Below are positions 8,741 to 17,448 of a DNA stretch of 64,000 nt, piece after piece (the first letter of the stretch is position 1; each line of letters begins with the position of its first letter). The stretch comes from M3007 sp031373665 (GTDB taxonomy: Bacteria > Bacteroidota > Bacteroidia > Chitinophagales > Saprospiraceae): assembly GCA_031373665.1 (NCBI GenBank), contig JANMMZ010000107.1, forward strand, positions 1-64,000. The letters are read 5' to 3'. The notes beneath the pieces are model-generated. The model saw nothing but the letters and a program-made list of their open reading frames with translations. It made no database searches and had not been told where the DNA came from. The translations under genes were made by a program, and so were the position numbers.

Positions 8741-8748
8741 TATCTTTG
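8741..8748 (+). promoter_or_regulatory. Bacteroidota -7 promoter element
   Basis: TATCTTTG matches TAnnTTTG exactly and is followed within 30 bp by a GTG in frame with the trans-sulfuration gene. It therefore excludes the more upstream ATG at 8719 as a start on this transcript. Confidence 0.6.
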
Positions 8749-8772
8749 TCGCCAATTCTTAAACTTTTTTTC

Positions 8773-9960
8773 GTGCAAATAGATTCACTTACCGCTAGGG
8801 AACGCCCCGACAATAGAACCACCACCCCGCATATATTGCCTATATATGCCACTTCTTCGTTCGCTTTCGACGACATCAACGAAGGGATAGAAATATTTAA
8901 AAATATTGAAAGTGGCCACGTATATAGCCGCTACGCCAACCCCACGGTTGATACTGTAGCGCAAAAAATTGCGGATCTCGAAACCCACGGATTGGGCTTG
9001 GAAGCCCATGCAGTGATGACTTCCAGTGGAATGTCGGCTATTTCGACCTTGCTATTTGGCCTCCTCAAAAGTGGCGACAAAATATTAACCCAAGGCAATT
9101 TGTACGGAGGCACGACTGAACTTTTGACGGCTACTTTTGGTGATTGTGGCATAGAAACGATCATGGTTGACCTCCGCGACCTGGATGCCGTAGCGCAAGT
9201 GCTGAAAGCCAATAAAAGCATTAAAATCCTGTATTGCGAAACCCCCGCCAATCCTACGTTGGCCTGTGTCAACATCAAAGCACTGTCCGATCTTGCCCAT
9301 CAGCATGGGGCTTGGTGCGCCATTGACAATACATTTTTAACGCCATTGCTCCAAAAACCCTTTGCGCATGGGGTTGACTTTATTGTGCACAGCACCACCA
9401 AGTTTTTAAATGGACACGGGAATTCCACCGCTGGAGTGGTCATTGGGCTTGACAAAGACTTGATGCGCAAAGGAGTTTGGAAGGCCATGAAACTCATCGG
9501 CACCAACTGTTCGCCTTTCGAGGCTTGGTTGACCCACAATGGAATCAAAACACTGGCTTTGCGCATGGAAAGGCACTGTTCCAATGCTTTGGCATTGGCC
9601 AATTTCTTAGAGAAACACCCGTCGGTGGCGCAGGTAAATTACCCCGGCCTGACTTCGCATCCCGATTTCGATTTGGCTCAAAATCAGATGCCCCATGGGG
9701 CAGGCGGAATGTTGAGTTTTGAACTAAAAGGCGGGCTAGATGCTGGGATCGAATGTATGAATCGCATTAAGTTTTGCACCTTAGCACCTACCCTCGGCGA
9801 TGTGGATACCCTCATTTTGCATCCTGCTTCCATGTCGCATTTGAGCGTAGCCAAAGAAATTAGGCTTCAAAATGGGATCACGGATGGATTGATCCGCGTT
9901 TCCATAGGCATCGAAAATCCAGCAGATATTATTGCCGATATTCAGCAATCTATAAATTAA
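8773..9960 (+). CDS. Trans-sulfuration PLP-dependent enzyme (cystathionine/methionine gamma-lyase family)
   Basis: About 395 residues from the GTG at 8773, the usual family length; the ATG at 8719 lies upstream of the likely promoter. Cys/Met metabolism PLP enzyme signatures are clear: PIYATSSFAF, YSRYANPTVD near the N-terminus (phosphate-binding Tyr/Arg of the neighbouring subunit), SSGMSAIS, and the Schiff-base lysine in HSTTKFLNGHGN (Lys210). The family makes or breaks the C-gamma-S bond of homoserine esters, cystathionine, homocysteine or methionine; sequence alone does not separate gamma-lyase, gamma-synthase and O-acyl-homoserine sulfhydrylase. The ROK kinase gene follows after 7 nt. 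Confidence 0.88.
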   Translation: MQIDSLTARERPDNRTTTPHILPIYATSSFAFDDINEGIEIFKNIESGHVYSRYANPTVDTVAQKIADLETHGLGLEAHAVMTSSGMSAISTLLFGLLKSGDKILTQGNLYGGTTELLTATFGDCGIETIMVDLRDLDAVAQVLKANKSIKILYCETPANPTLACVNIKALSDLAHQHGAWCAIDNTFLTPLLQKPFAHGVDFIVHSTTKFLNGHGNSTAGVVIGLDKDLMRKGVWKAMKLIGTNCSPFEAWLTHNGIKTLALRMERHCSNALALANFLEKHPSVAQVNYPGLTSHPDFDLAQNQMPHGAGGMLSFELKGGLDAGIECMNRIKFCTLAPTLGDVDTLILHPASMSHLSVAKEIRLQNGITDGLIRVSIGIENPADIIADIQQSIN

Positions 9961-9967
9961 TACAGTC

Positions 9968-10873
9968 ATGCATTCAGAACCTATTTGGGGTATAGACCTT
10001 GGCGGCACTAAGATAGAAGCCGTGATATTGGAACATAGAAACAGCACAAAAGTGCTGAACCGGATGCGGGTGCCAACGGAGGCCGACCAAGGCTACGAAC
10101 ACATCATAGGGCAGGTGGACAAACTAATCGCCATGTTTAAAGCAGAATCAGGACTTGTCCCAAAAAGCCTGGGTATTGGGCATCCCGGCACCTTAGATCC
10201 GATCACAGGAGCCATCAAAAATGCCAACACCACAGCCCTAAATGGGCGGCCTTTTAATGTAGATTTAGAAAAGCGCCTTGGTATTCCGATCAAATTGGCC
10301 AATGATGCCAATTGTTTTGCTGTAGCGGAGGCACTAATGGGGGCTGTGCCAGAGGTGTTGCCAGAAGCCGAAGTGGTATTCGGGGTAATCCTTGGTACAG
10401 GGGTAGGTGGCGGCTGGGTTGTGCACGGCAAGGTAATCAATGGCCGCCAAGGTATAGGTGGCGAGTGGGGACATAACCTCTTGGAACCAGAAGGCCAACC
10501 CTGCTATTGTGGTCGGAGTGGTTGTGTAGAAACGGTAATTTCTGGCCCTGCTTTAGAGCGGTATTATGCGTCTATCACTGGCGTGAAACAAAAACTAAAA
10601 GAGATAGTATTGCTTTCAGAAACGGGGGATCCTGCGGCAAAACAAACCATAGATCGGTTGGTAACCTATTTCGGAAAGGCCATGGCCATTGTCATCAACA
10701 TCATGGATCCCGATGTCATCGTATTGGGCGGTGGAGTCGGCAATATTGACCGACTTTATACCGATGGGGTTCAAGAAGTTCAGAAGTATTTGTTCAACCC
10801 TCGTATTGATACCCTGTTTTTGAAACCCAAATTGGGCGATAGTGCAGGGGTGTTTGGAGCGGCGTTGTTATAG
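9968..10873 (+). CDS. ROK-family sugar kinase
   Basis: 301 residues, full length for a ROK kinase. The phosphate-1 loop is IDLGGTKIE (from Asp10); NDANCFAVAEA carries the conserved catalytic-loop Asn-Asp; GVILGTGVGGG is the second phosphate loop; GGEWGHN and C-Y-C-G-R-S-G-C (Cys179, 181, 186) form the structural zinc site; PDVIVLGGGVG is the adenosine loop. ROK kinases phosphorylate glucose, fructose, mannose or N-acetyl sugars with ATP; there is no DNA-binding domain, so it is not a repressor. It lies 7 nt after the PLP enzyme, probably on the same mRNA, although no metabolic link is obvious. Confidence 0.87.
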   Translation: MHSEPIWGIDLGGTKIEAVILEHRNSTKVLNRMRVPTEADQGYEHIIGQVDKLIAMFKAESGLVPKSLGIGHPGTLDPITGAIKNANTTALNGRPFNVDLEKRLGIPIKLANDANCFAVAEALMGAVPEVLPEAEVVFGVILGTGVGGGWVVHGKVINGRQGIGGEWGHNLLEPEGQPCYCGRSGCVETVISGPALERYYASITGVKQKLKEIVLLSETGDPAAKQTIDRLVTYFGKAMAIVINIMDPDVIVLGGGVGNIDRLYTDGVQEVQKYLFNPRIDTLFLKPKLGDSAGVFGAALL

Positions 10874-10928
10874 GGCATTGGGTGGGTGAGATTAAGCCCC
10901 CTAACCACCACACCAAATAGCCTAAATC

Positions 10929-10975
10929 CTTACTAATCTGTCGTCCCAAATATTTTGAGATGACAGATCAGTAAG
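10929..10975. repeat. Inverted repeat between ROK kinase and TMTC-like gene
   Basis: CTTACTAATCTGTC (10929-10942) pairs with GACAGATCAGTAAG (10962-10975), 13 of 14 positions, with a 19-nt loop. There is no T-tract, so it is not a standard intrinsic terminator; it may protect the 3' end of the upstream mRNA or be a binding site. Confidence 0.55.
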
Positions 10976-11108
10976 TGATGGAATCCACCCTTAATCATCA
11001 CTTAAATACTAGTTTCACCAAATTTTACATAAAAAATACCCATAGCCACATTTAATCCGCAAAAATATCGGAACTTTGCCACCGTTGCTATCAAAAAAGC
11101 GCGTACTT

Positions 11109-13097
11109 ATGGCAAAAAATGCACCTAAGCCTGCCCGAAGAAACACTGGAACCACGGCTGCCGCTGTCAAATCAGTTGTAGAACAGGGCTTTAATATGAA
11201 AATTCCCTCGTTTTTCAAAAACACCTTGCTCCAGAGCGGGATTATTTTTGCTTTTGCCTTATTGCTATATGCCAACACCCTTGGGCATGGTTTTGTGCTC
11301 GACGATAGCATTGTAATCACCGATAATATGTTCACGCAGCAAGGCGTGAAAGGCATTCCCGGCATTCTTTCCAAGGATACATTTTTTGGTTTTTTTAAGG
11401 TAGAAGGCAAAGAAGCCTTGGTGTCAGGCGGTCGTTACCGACCTATGACCTTGGTGGTTTTTGCTTTTATTTATCAGATGGCAGGTGCTACCCCTTGGGT
11501 TTTTCACCTATTTACCATACTCGTGTTTGCATTGACCTGTGTTGTATTGTACCGGGTGTTATTATTGCTGCTCAAAGGGCATGAGAGCGATCATGCGGCC
11601 TTGTTGGCTTGGGTTGCAACCATACTTTTTGCAGTACACCCAATCCATACAGAAGTGGTGGCCAACATCAAAGGCTGCGATGAGATTATCACGTTATTGG
11701 CATCTCTGGGGTCTTTGTATTTTTTGGTCAAAGCATTTGACACCTCAAAAACAGGATATAGTATTGCCGCAGCAGCGGTATTTTTCTTGGCCTGCCTTTC
11801 AAAAGAAAATGCAGCCACCTTTGTAGCCATTGCCCCGCTCACACTTTGGGTGTTTAGAAGCACCGACTGGACTACAGCGTTCAAGCATTCTATCCCGCTA
11901 TTCATTGCTTTTTTGGTATTTTTTATCATCCGTGGCAGTATTTTGCACTGGAATTTTGGGGGCGCACCCATGGAACTCATGAATAACCCCTATTTGAAAA
12001 TAGAGGGCAATCAATGGGTTTCGTACAGCATGGCCGAAAAACTGGGCACCATATTTTACACGCTTTGGAAATATGTACAACTGCTGTTTATCCCACATCC
12101 ACTTACCCACGATTATTACCCTAGGCACATCCCCCAAATGACGTTTGGCAATCCAATTGCCCTTTTAGGGTTGGCTACCATGCTTGGGTTGGGTTGGTAT
12201 GCTATTTCTGGGTTGAAACACCGGGATCCCATCCGTTATGGTATCTTGTTTTACCTGCTTTCCTTGAGCATTGTATCCAATTTAGTATTCCCTATTGGTA
12301 CCAATATGGGCGAACGGTTTGCATTCATGCCATCCGTCGGTTTTTGCTTGGTGGCGGCTGCACTCTTGGTTCGATTGAAGAATCTTAATACCATTTTGAT
12401 CGCCTTGGGCATCGTAACCGTACTTTTTGCCGCCAAAACAGTGTGGCGCAACCAAGCCTGGTCATCCAACGAACATTTGTTCTTTACCGATCTCGAAAAT
12501 TCACCCAATAGTGCTAAAATCAGAAATGCCTGCGGAGGCGTATTGTTTGATAAAGCCACCAAAGAGACCGACAAGGCCAAACAAAAGCAACTTTGCCAAG
12601 AGGCAGTACCCCACCTCAATAAGACACTGGAAATCTACCCCAATTATTCGGATGCTTTTGTCAGTCGAGGCGGTGCTCATTATGTGCTTCAAAACTACGA
12701 TTTGGCCATAGCAGATTATAGAAGGGCGGTACAATTGGCGGCCGACAACCCCAAGTGGGCCACCTACCTCGCCATGAGCCTGCGTGATGGAGGCAAAATG
12801 TATGGTGAGAAAAAAGGTGACCTCAATACTGCCATGAAATATTTGGCTGAATCATGGCAAATCAATCCAAAAGATCCCGAAACGGCTCGGATTTTGGGCG
12901 TGGCCAATGGCGTATCGGGGCGGCATCCTGAAGCCATTCAATGGTTTACTAAGGCGGTGGAATTAGCCCCCAATGAGGCAACCTATTATTACGATCTTGG
13001 CAAGGCATATGGTGCTATCGGCGACCTGAATAAGAGCAATGAATTGATCAACAAAGCCAAGCAAATGAACCCTACAATAGGCGAACAAAGAAACTAA
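11109..13097 (+). CDS. TMTC-like membrane glycosyltransferase with C-terminal TPR repeats (second copy)
   Basis: 662 residues from the ATG at 11109, which gives MAKNAPKPARR, similar in character to the start of the paralogue at 1801-3660. Around ten membrane segments span about residues 40-460, with GHGFVLDDSIVITDN, GGRYRPMTL, FAVHPIHTEVVANIKGCDE and GERFAFMPSVG at the positions of the family motifs. At least three TPR units follow (AVPHLNKTLEIYPNYSDA, AIQWFTKAVELAPNEATYYY). A near-match -7 element (GAACTTTG, 11071-11078) sits about 30 bp before the start. The solute-binding protein gene starts 16 bp downstream. Likely an O-glycosyltransferase or related GT-C enzyme; the substrate is unknown. 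Confidence 0.82.
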   Translation: MAKNAPKPARRNTGTTAAAVKSVVEQGFNMKIPSFFKNTLLQSGIIFAFALLLYANTLGHGFVLDDSIVITDNMFTQQGVKGIPGILSKDTFFGFFKVEGKEALVSGGRYRPMTLVVFAFIYQMAGATPWVFHLFTILVFALTCVVLYRVLLLLLKGHESDHAALLAWVATILFAVHPIHTEVVANIKGCDEIITLLASLGSLYFLVKAFDTSKTGYSIAAAAVFFLACLSKENAATFVAIAPLTLWVFRSTDWTTAFKHSIPLFIAFLVFFIIRGSILHWNFGGAPMELMNNPYLKIEGNQWVSYSMAEKLGTIFYTLWKYVQLLFIPHPLTHDYYPRHIPQMTFGNPIALLGLATMLGLGWYAISGLKHRDPIRYGILFYLLSLSIVSNLVFPIGTNMGERFAFMPSVGFCLVAAALLVRLKNLNTILIALGIVTVLFAAKTVWRNQAWSSNEHLFFTDLENSPNSAKIRNACGGVLFDKATKETDKAKQKQLCQEAVPHLNKTLEIYPNYSDAFVSRGGAHYVLQNYDLAIADYRRAVQLAADNPKWATYLAMSLRDGGKMYGEKKGDLNTAMKYLAESWQINPKDPETARILGVANGVSGRHPEAIQWFTKAVELAPNEATYYYDLGKAYGAIGDLNKSNELINKAKQMNPTIGEQRN

Positions 13098-13113
13098 TAA
13101 AAATTCAAAAGAT

Positions 13114-14892
13114 ATGAATAAGAAACTTCTTTACCGCACCCTGATTGCACTCCTGCTCCTGATCGTGGTCTATATCATTGGTGGGCGCATGGGGTGTTGG
13201 GGAAGAACGCCCATGGCCGCAGGTACTTTGCGTATGCGGACTGATTCGCCCGTGAACAACCTAAATCCATTTTTGAACAACTCTTCAGGGGCTAATTTAA
13301 GTGTGCTGCAACGCATATTCATGACACTTGCAGAAACGGATCCCGCGACTCTATCATTGGTACCCACCATGATAAAGGCAGTACCGACACCTTATGAAGT
13401 AAAGGACGGCCCCCACAAAGGCTGCACTGCCTATGATGCAGAAATATTGGATTCTGCTGTCTGGGATAATGGTACGCCCGTCACTGCCGCGGATATTATT
13501 TTTACGTTCAAAACGATCTTGCACCCAAAGTTGAATAACGCCTTTAAAAGTTACTTTGAGGTGCTTAAAACCATAGAGGTTGACCCACAAAACCCTAAAA
13601 AATTCACCGTTTACTTCTCTTCCTATTACCTATTGGGTACGGAGGCGATTTGTACCACGCCCATCTTGCCTGCGTATCATTATGATGCCCAAAATCTCTT
13701 AAAAAATATTCCACTCTCTGATTTTACAGATAAAACCAAGGTGGCCGAGTTGTCGCAAAAGGCTGAAATAGACGCTTTTTTGGCAGCCTTTTCAGATCCA
13801 AAATACCTACTTGATGCCTCCTCTATTGTAGGCAATGGCCCCTACAAATTAGAGAAACATAGTGAAAACACTTGTGTTTTACTAAGGAAAACGGATTGGT
13901 GGGGCGACAAATTGGTGAACATCAATCCTTTATTGGGTGCTTATCCAGAACGGTTGTCGTTTGAAGTAGTGAAAGAAGAACCAAGCATTGAGAACATGCT
14001 TAAAACCCAAGGATTGGACATGGTGGCTGGGTCATTTACTCCTGCCAGTTTTAAAAAATGGGAGGCTGACCCCGAAATCAACAAAAACTATGATTTTCAC
14101 GTCATTGATGCCTCTGGTCAATATGCTCGAATATATGTGAATTTGACACTTCCAAAATTTCAAGACAAACGAGTGCGCCAAGCCATAGCGCACGTAATCA
14201 ATTACGAGTATATCCTTAAGGAAATTCAACTGGGTTTTGGCGCTCGTGCAGTGAGCCCCATACCAGCCTCCATGCCTTATTTTGCAAAAAACATTATTCC
14301 TTACCCTTATAGCCTTCAAAAGGCAAAAGACTTGCTCACGGAGGCTGGATGGACCGATACCAATGGCAACGGCACGGTGGATAAAGTAATAAATGGCACT
14401 GTTACGGAGATGAACATCGAGGTCTTAAATTCAAAGGCTCCCGTTCCCAATATGATAGCCAATAGCATCAAAGACAATGCCTTGCAGGCGGGGATTAATA
14501 TGACGATTGTACCAGCCGATCCCAACGTGATTGTAGAGCGGTCAGGTGGTGAAGTAGCCAACTATGAAATGGTGATGGGCGCAGCAGGTTTGCAGTCTCA
14601 ACCCTACGATTTTTATGACCGATTTCACTCCAGTGCGGTACCGCCCAATGGCACCAATCGCAGCCACTACAAAAATACAGTAGTTGATAGCCTTATCAAT
14701 ATACATAGGACTACCCTCGATAATAACCTGCGCAACCAACTTTATGTCAAACTACAAGAAATCATCTACGATGATTGCCCTGAATTATTCATTTACGCGC
14801 CCAAAACAAGGGTTATTACGGCTAAAAAATGGAGACCCACCTTGATGAATAGTTATCCTGGGTTTTACATTCCGACTTTTAAATTGAATTAA
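13114..14892 (+). CDS. Family 5 extracellular solute-binding protein (DppA/OppA-like)
   Basis: 592 residues. An N-terminal hydrophobic segment (LIALLLLIVVYIIGG) is followed by GCW; the Cys could be lipidated but the lipobox is poor. The mature part matches the SBP family 5 fold: DSPVNNLNPFL, WDNGTPVTAADIIFTFKTI, GNGPYKLEKH, DKRVRQAIAHVINYEYI, and AKDLLTEAGWTDTNGNGTVDK. These proteins capture peptides, nickel or other solutes for an ABC transporter, but no permease or ATPase gene is nearby. The partner transporter must be encoded elsewhere. It follows the TMTC-like gene by 16 bp and precedes the DUF3127 gene by 23 bp, suggesting a three-gene unit. Confidence 0.85.
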   Translation: MNKKLLYRTLIALLLLIVVYIIGGRMGCWGRTPMAAGTLRMRTDSPVNNLNPFLNNSSGANLSVLQRIFMTLAETDPATLSLVPTMIKAVPTPYEVKDGPHKGCTAYDAEILDSAVWDNGTPVTAADIIFTFKTILHPKLNNAFKSYFEVLKTIEVDPQNPKKFTVYFSSYYLLGTEAICTTPILPAYHYDAQNLLKNIPLSDFTDKTKVAELSQKAEIDAFLAAFSDPKYLLDASSIVGNGPYKLEKHSENTCVLLRKTDWWGDKLVNINPLLGAYPERLSFEVVKEEPSIENMLKTQGLDMVAGSFTPASFKKWEADPEINKNYDFHVIDASGQYARIYVNLTLPKFQDKRVRQAIAHVINYEYILKEIQLGFGARAVSPIPASMPYFAKNIIPYPYSLQKAKDLLTEAGWTDTNGNGTVDKVINGTVTEMNIEVLNSKAPVPNMIANSIKDNALQAGINMTIVPADPNVIVERSGGEVANYEMVMGAAGLQSQPYDFYDRFHSSAVPPNGTNRSHYKNTVVDSLINIHRTTLDNNLRNQLYVKLQEIIYDDCPELFIYAPKTRVITAKKWRPTLMNSYPGFYIPTFKLN

Positions 14893-14915
14893 TACACTCA
14901 TCAATATCTTACAAA

Positions 14916-15311
14916 ATGGCTTTTGAAGTAGAAGGCAAACTACATAAAATGTTCCCAACGGAACAAAGATCATCCAGTTTTCAGACCCGCGAATTTGTGT
15001 TGGAAATACCCGATGGCAATTACCCACAGTTAATCAAATTTCAAGCAGTGCAAGAGCGTTGCGGTATTTTGGATAATTTTAAGGAAGGCGACGCGATCAA
15101 GGTTTCTTTTGACCTGCGTGGACGTGAATGGAACGGTAAATACCTGACCAATCTCAATGCTTGGCGGGTGGACAAAGCCACCGGAGAAGGCGGCGGCGGA
15201 GGTCAAGAAGAAACCCATAAAAGTACGGCTGGAAATGAAAATTTCCCTACAGATCCATTCCCAAACTACAATGATGCGCCACCAGTTGACAGCAACGATT
15301 TGCCGTTTTAG
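14916..15311 (+). CDS. DUF3127 protein, OB-fold-like with SSB-type C-terminal tip
   Basis: 131 residues. The first about 90 (MAFEVEGKLHKMFPTEQRSS, REFVLEIPDGNYPQLIKFQA, GDAIKVSFDLRGREWNGKY, LNAWRVDK) match DUF3127, a small Bacteroidota family. A Gly/Gln/Asn/Pro-rich flexible tail ends in NDLPF, close to the acidic DDIPF tip by which single-stranded DNA-binding proteins recruit repair and replication proteins. It is therefore plausibly a nucleic-acid-binding, SSB-like protein. A bidirectional terminator follows at 15322-15377. Confidence 0.85.
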   Translation: MAFEVEGKLHKMFPTEQRSSSFQTREFVLEIPDGNYPQLIKFQAVQERCGILDNFKEGDAIKVSFDLRGREWNGKYLTNLNAWRVDKATGEGGGGGQEETHKSTAGNENFPTDPFPNYNDAPPVDSNDLPF

Positions 15312-15321
15312 GAATCTATAA

Positions 15322-15377
15322 AAAACAGCCATAAAATAGGTAAAATCATTTGATTCTGCTTGCTTTATGGCTGTTTT
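15322..15377. terminator. Bidirectional intrinsic terminator
   Basis: AAAACAGCCATAAA (15322-15335) pairs perfectly with TTTATGGCTGTTTT (15364-15377), with A- and T-runs on both sides. It separates the DUF3127 gene from the convergent DUF4286 gene and can serve both. Confidence 0.75.
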
Positions 15378-15419
15378 AATTGAAATTGATTGTGGTATCC
15401 AAGCAATAGGAACTCGTGT

Positions 15420-15743
15420 CTATTCAATCTTTTCATTGTGATCCAATACCTCCATTACGGTACGGAATGCAGCATATTTGCCATCAAAACGCTCTCGATG
15501 CTCCTGTTGCAAATCGGGGCCAAACTCGTGCTGGTATCGAGTCAGGTGCGCCATGTCTTTCACTAAATATTGAACAGTATAGATTTCAGACTCTGTGTGT
15601 TCGTGGCCGATGAGGCGACACATCCGGTACGACATGAACATGCCAGTCATCATGACATCAGGTATATGGCTTTCTTGCATCCATTTTACCCAATCTTCAT
15701 GTATTTCTATATCTACTGTTACGGTAACGTTGTATAATAGCAT
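15420..15743 (-). CDS. DUF4286 family protein
   Basis: 107 residues, matching the small DUF4286 family (LLYNVTVTVDIEIHEDWVKW, GMFMSYRMCRLIGHEHTES, YTVQYLVKD, HRERFDGKYAAFRTVMEVL). The alternating beta-alpha pattern and length resemble a dimeric alpha-beta barrel (ferredoxin-like) fold. No catalytic residues or known function. It starts 12 nt after pheS on the same strand and is probably co-transcribed with it. Confidence 0.8.
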   Translation of the reverse strand: MLLYNVTVTVDIEIHEDWVKWMQESHIPDVMMTGMFMSYRMCRLIGHEHTESEIYTVQYLVKDMAHLTRYQHEFGPDLQQEHRERFDGKYAAFRTVMEVLDHNEKIE

Positions 15744-15755
15744 AATTTATATTTC

Positions 15756-16787
15756 TTACATGGCAGCAGAAAACTGCTTTAAAAAGCGCACATCATTTTC
15801 AAAAAGCAGGCGAATATCTCCAATTTCGTACAGTCGCAAAGCCTGTCTTTCAACACCCATTCCAAAAGCAAACCCGCTGTATCGCTCAGGGTCAATGCCA
15901 CAGTTTATCAAAACCTGAGGATCTACCATACCGCAGCCCAAAATCTCCAACCAGCCCGTACCTTTGGTGAGGCGGTAGTTCTTTTCGGTTTCGGTACCCA
16001 ACCAAATGTCCATTTCAGCCGAAGGCTCCGTAAATGGAAAAAACGAAGGGCGCAACCTGATTTTAGTAGCCCCAAACATTTGCTGCGCAAAATAGAGCAA
16101 GGTTTGCTTCATATCAGCAAATGAAACCCCCTCATCAATATAAAGCCCTTCCACTTGATGAAACTGGCAGTGCGAACGCGTCGAGATCGTTTCATTCCTA
16201 AAAACCCGCCCAGGGGCAATGATCCGAATGGGCGGTTGCCGACTTTCCATCACACGCGCTTGTACTGGCGAGGTATGCGTACGTAACAACATCCCCGGAG
16301 CATCCACCACATAAAAAGTATCTTGCATATCGCGGGCAGGATGGTCTTCGGGCGTGTTCATGGACGTAAAATTGTGCCAGTCATCCTCTATTTCAGGCCC
16401 ATCGGCCACACTAAAGCCCATGCGGGTAAATATATCCACAATACGATTGAGCGTTACACTGATCGGATGTCGCGATCCAGTAGGCACTGATTCGCCAGGA
16501 GCACTCAAGTCGTATTGCTTGGCACTCGCTTGCGCGGTGAGTACTTCCATCTGCTCCTTCAAGGCTTGGTGTTTCTCTTCTGCCGACTGCCTCAAGGCAT
16601 TCATCACCTGACCAAATTCCCGCTTCTGCTCATTGGGTATCTGCCTCATTTCTTCCATCAATGCCTTGATTTCTCCTTTTGTTCCCAAATACTGAATACG
16701 AAACAACTCCAATGCCTCTGCATTGGTGGGTTCAGCCGCTGTGATGGCCTCTTGTGCTTGCCGCACTTTTTCAAAAATATCAGACAT
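15756..16787 (-). CDS. pheS: Phenylalanyl-tRNA synthetase alpha subunit
   Basis: 343 residues, full length for bacterial PheS. It has the N-terminal coiled-coil arm that holds tRNA-Phe (residues about 1-90: RIQYLGTKGEIKALMEEMRQ) and the class II catalytic core: motif 1 region HPISVTLNRIVDIFTRMGF, motif 2 FRNETISTRSHCQFHQVEG, and motif 3 GFAFGMGVERQALRLYEI. It charges tRNA-Phe together with PheT, which is not in this window. A near-match -7 element (GACCTTTG, minus strand, 16863-16870) lies about 75 bp upstream. Confidence 0.96.
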   Translation of the reverse strand: MSDIFEKVRQAQEAITAAEPTNAEALELFRIQYLGTKGEIKALMEEMRQIPNEQKREFGQVMNALRQSAEEKHQALKEQMEVLTAQASAKQYDLSAPGESVPTGSRHPISVTLNRIVDIFTRMGFSVADGPEIEDDWHNFTSMNTPEDHPARDMQDTFYVVDAPGMLLRTHTSPVQARVMESRQPPIRIIAPGRVFRNETISTRSHCQFHQVEGLYIDEGVSFADMKQTLLYFAQQMFGATKIRLRPSFFPFTEPSAEMDIWLGTETEKNYRLTKGTGWLEILGCGMVDPQVLINCGIDPERYSGFAFGMGVERQALRLYEIGDIRLLFENDVRFLKQFSAAM

Positions 16788-17218
16788 TTTTTATGTTTTT
16801 CTGTTGGTGGCTTTTCGCCACCAACCAATTCAGACTGTGTAAATCGTAGTTCCTTCCCCTCGCAAAGGTCGTATATTTTTTGGAAAATATAAAAAGAAAA
16901 AAGCCCCCTGACGCGTTCGTCAAGAGGCCATCCCAAAAACCAATTGTTAAAGACATCTATCTTACTACCCAACATATTATACCTGTTGGGTCAATTATTT
17001 GAACATGCCACAGCCATAGAAACTGGAACAAACCTGTTTCTGATGACATTACAATACCTTACCCTTATCGTGCTCGACAATGGATAGTGTATTATTTTAC
17101 CGTTATTTACTTTGAAAATTCGGCTCCCTTTGAGCCATGCGCAGAACATTGAGGCTGTCTTACAAGACGAATCTCTTTTTTAAGAAAATCATTGTCAAAA
17201 TTTTATTTGGTATTGAGG

Positions 17219-17245
17219 TTTCGGAAATTTTTAAAATTTCCGAAA
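17219..17245. repeat. 13-bp perfect AT-rich palindrome
   Basis: TTTCGGAAATTTT and AAAATTTCCGAAA are exact reverse complements separated by one base. It lacks a following T-run on either strand; it could be an operator or a short RNA hairpin. Confidence 0.6.
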
Positions 17246-17333
17246 TCTAACAACCTAAAATAATCAACAAAATTTGGCGAAATTTTTTCGTGAAACTTAA
17301 ACCTCGGACTTATAAAACAGTGTTAGAAGGCGT

Positions 17334-17383
17334 GATTCTTTCTCCTTACCCTGTTCTTTTGAATCAAGGTAAGGAGATGAATC
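17334..17383. terminator. Long hairpin downstream of the PorP/SprF gene
   Basis: TCTCCTTACC (17341-17350) pairs perfectly with GGTAAGGAGA (17368-17377), and GATTC/GAATC extend the stem outside a small bulge. It lies about 70 bp past the 3' end of the minus-strand porP-like gene and may end or stabilise that mRNA; a U-tract is not obvious. Confidence 0.45.
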
Positions 17384-17448
17384 GCTAAGAAATGACTAGG
17401 TGTCATTTTCACCGAAGGACTAGAAATCCTTCAAATCCAATATAAGTA

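Larger units (their letters stand above)
16788..17448. other. 661-bp gene-free interval with two strong hairpins
   Basis: No open frame with coding character, tRNA or known RNA was recognised. It contains the pheS promoter region on the right of pheS, an AT-rich perfect palindrome (17219-17245) and a long hairpin (17334-17383). The genes on both sides point left, so it holds the pheS 5' region and the 3' region of the PorP/SprF gene. Confidence 0.6.

Noticed and set aside
8719..8772. ATG at 8719 as the start of the trans-sulfuration enzyme
   Set aside because: A consensus -7 element at 8741-8748 lies downstream of that ATG, and the added residues (rich in Phe/Leu/Ser) are not part of the family.
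17334..17383. tRNA-like fold in the long hairpin
   Set aside because: A single stem without T-arm sequence, D-arm or CCA; it does not form a cloverleaf.
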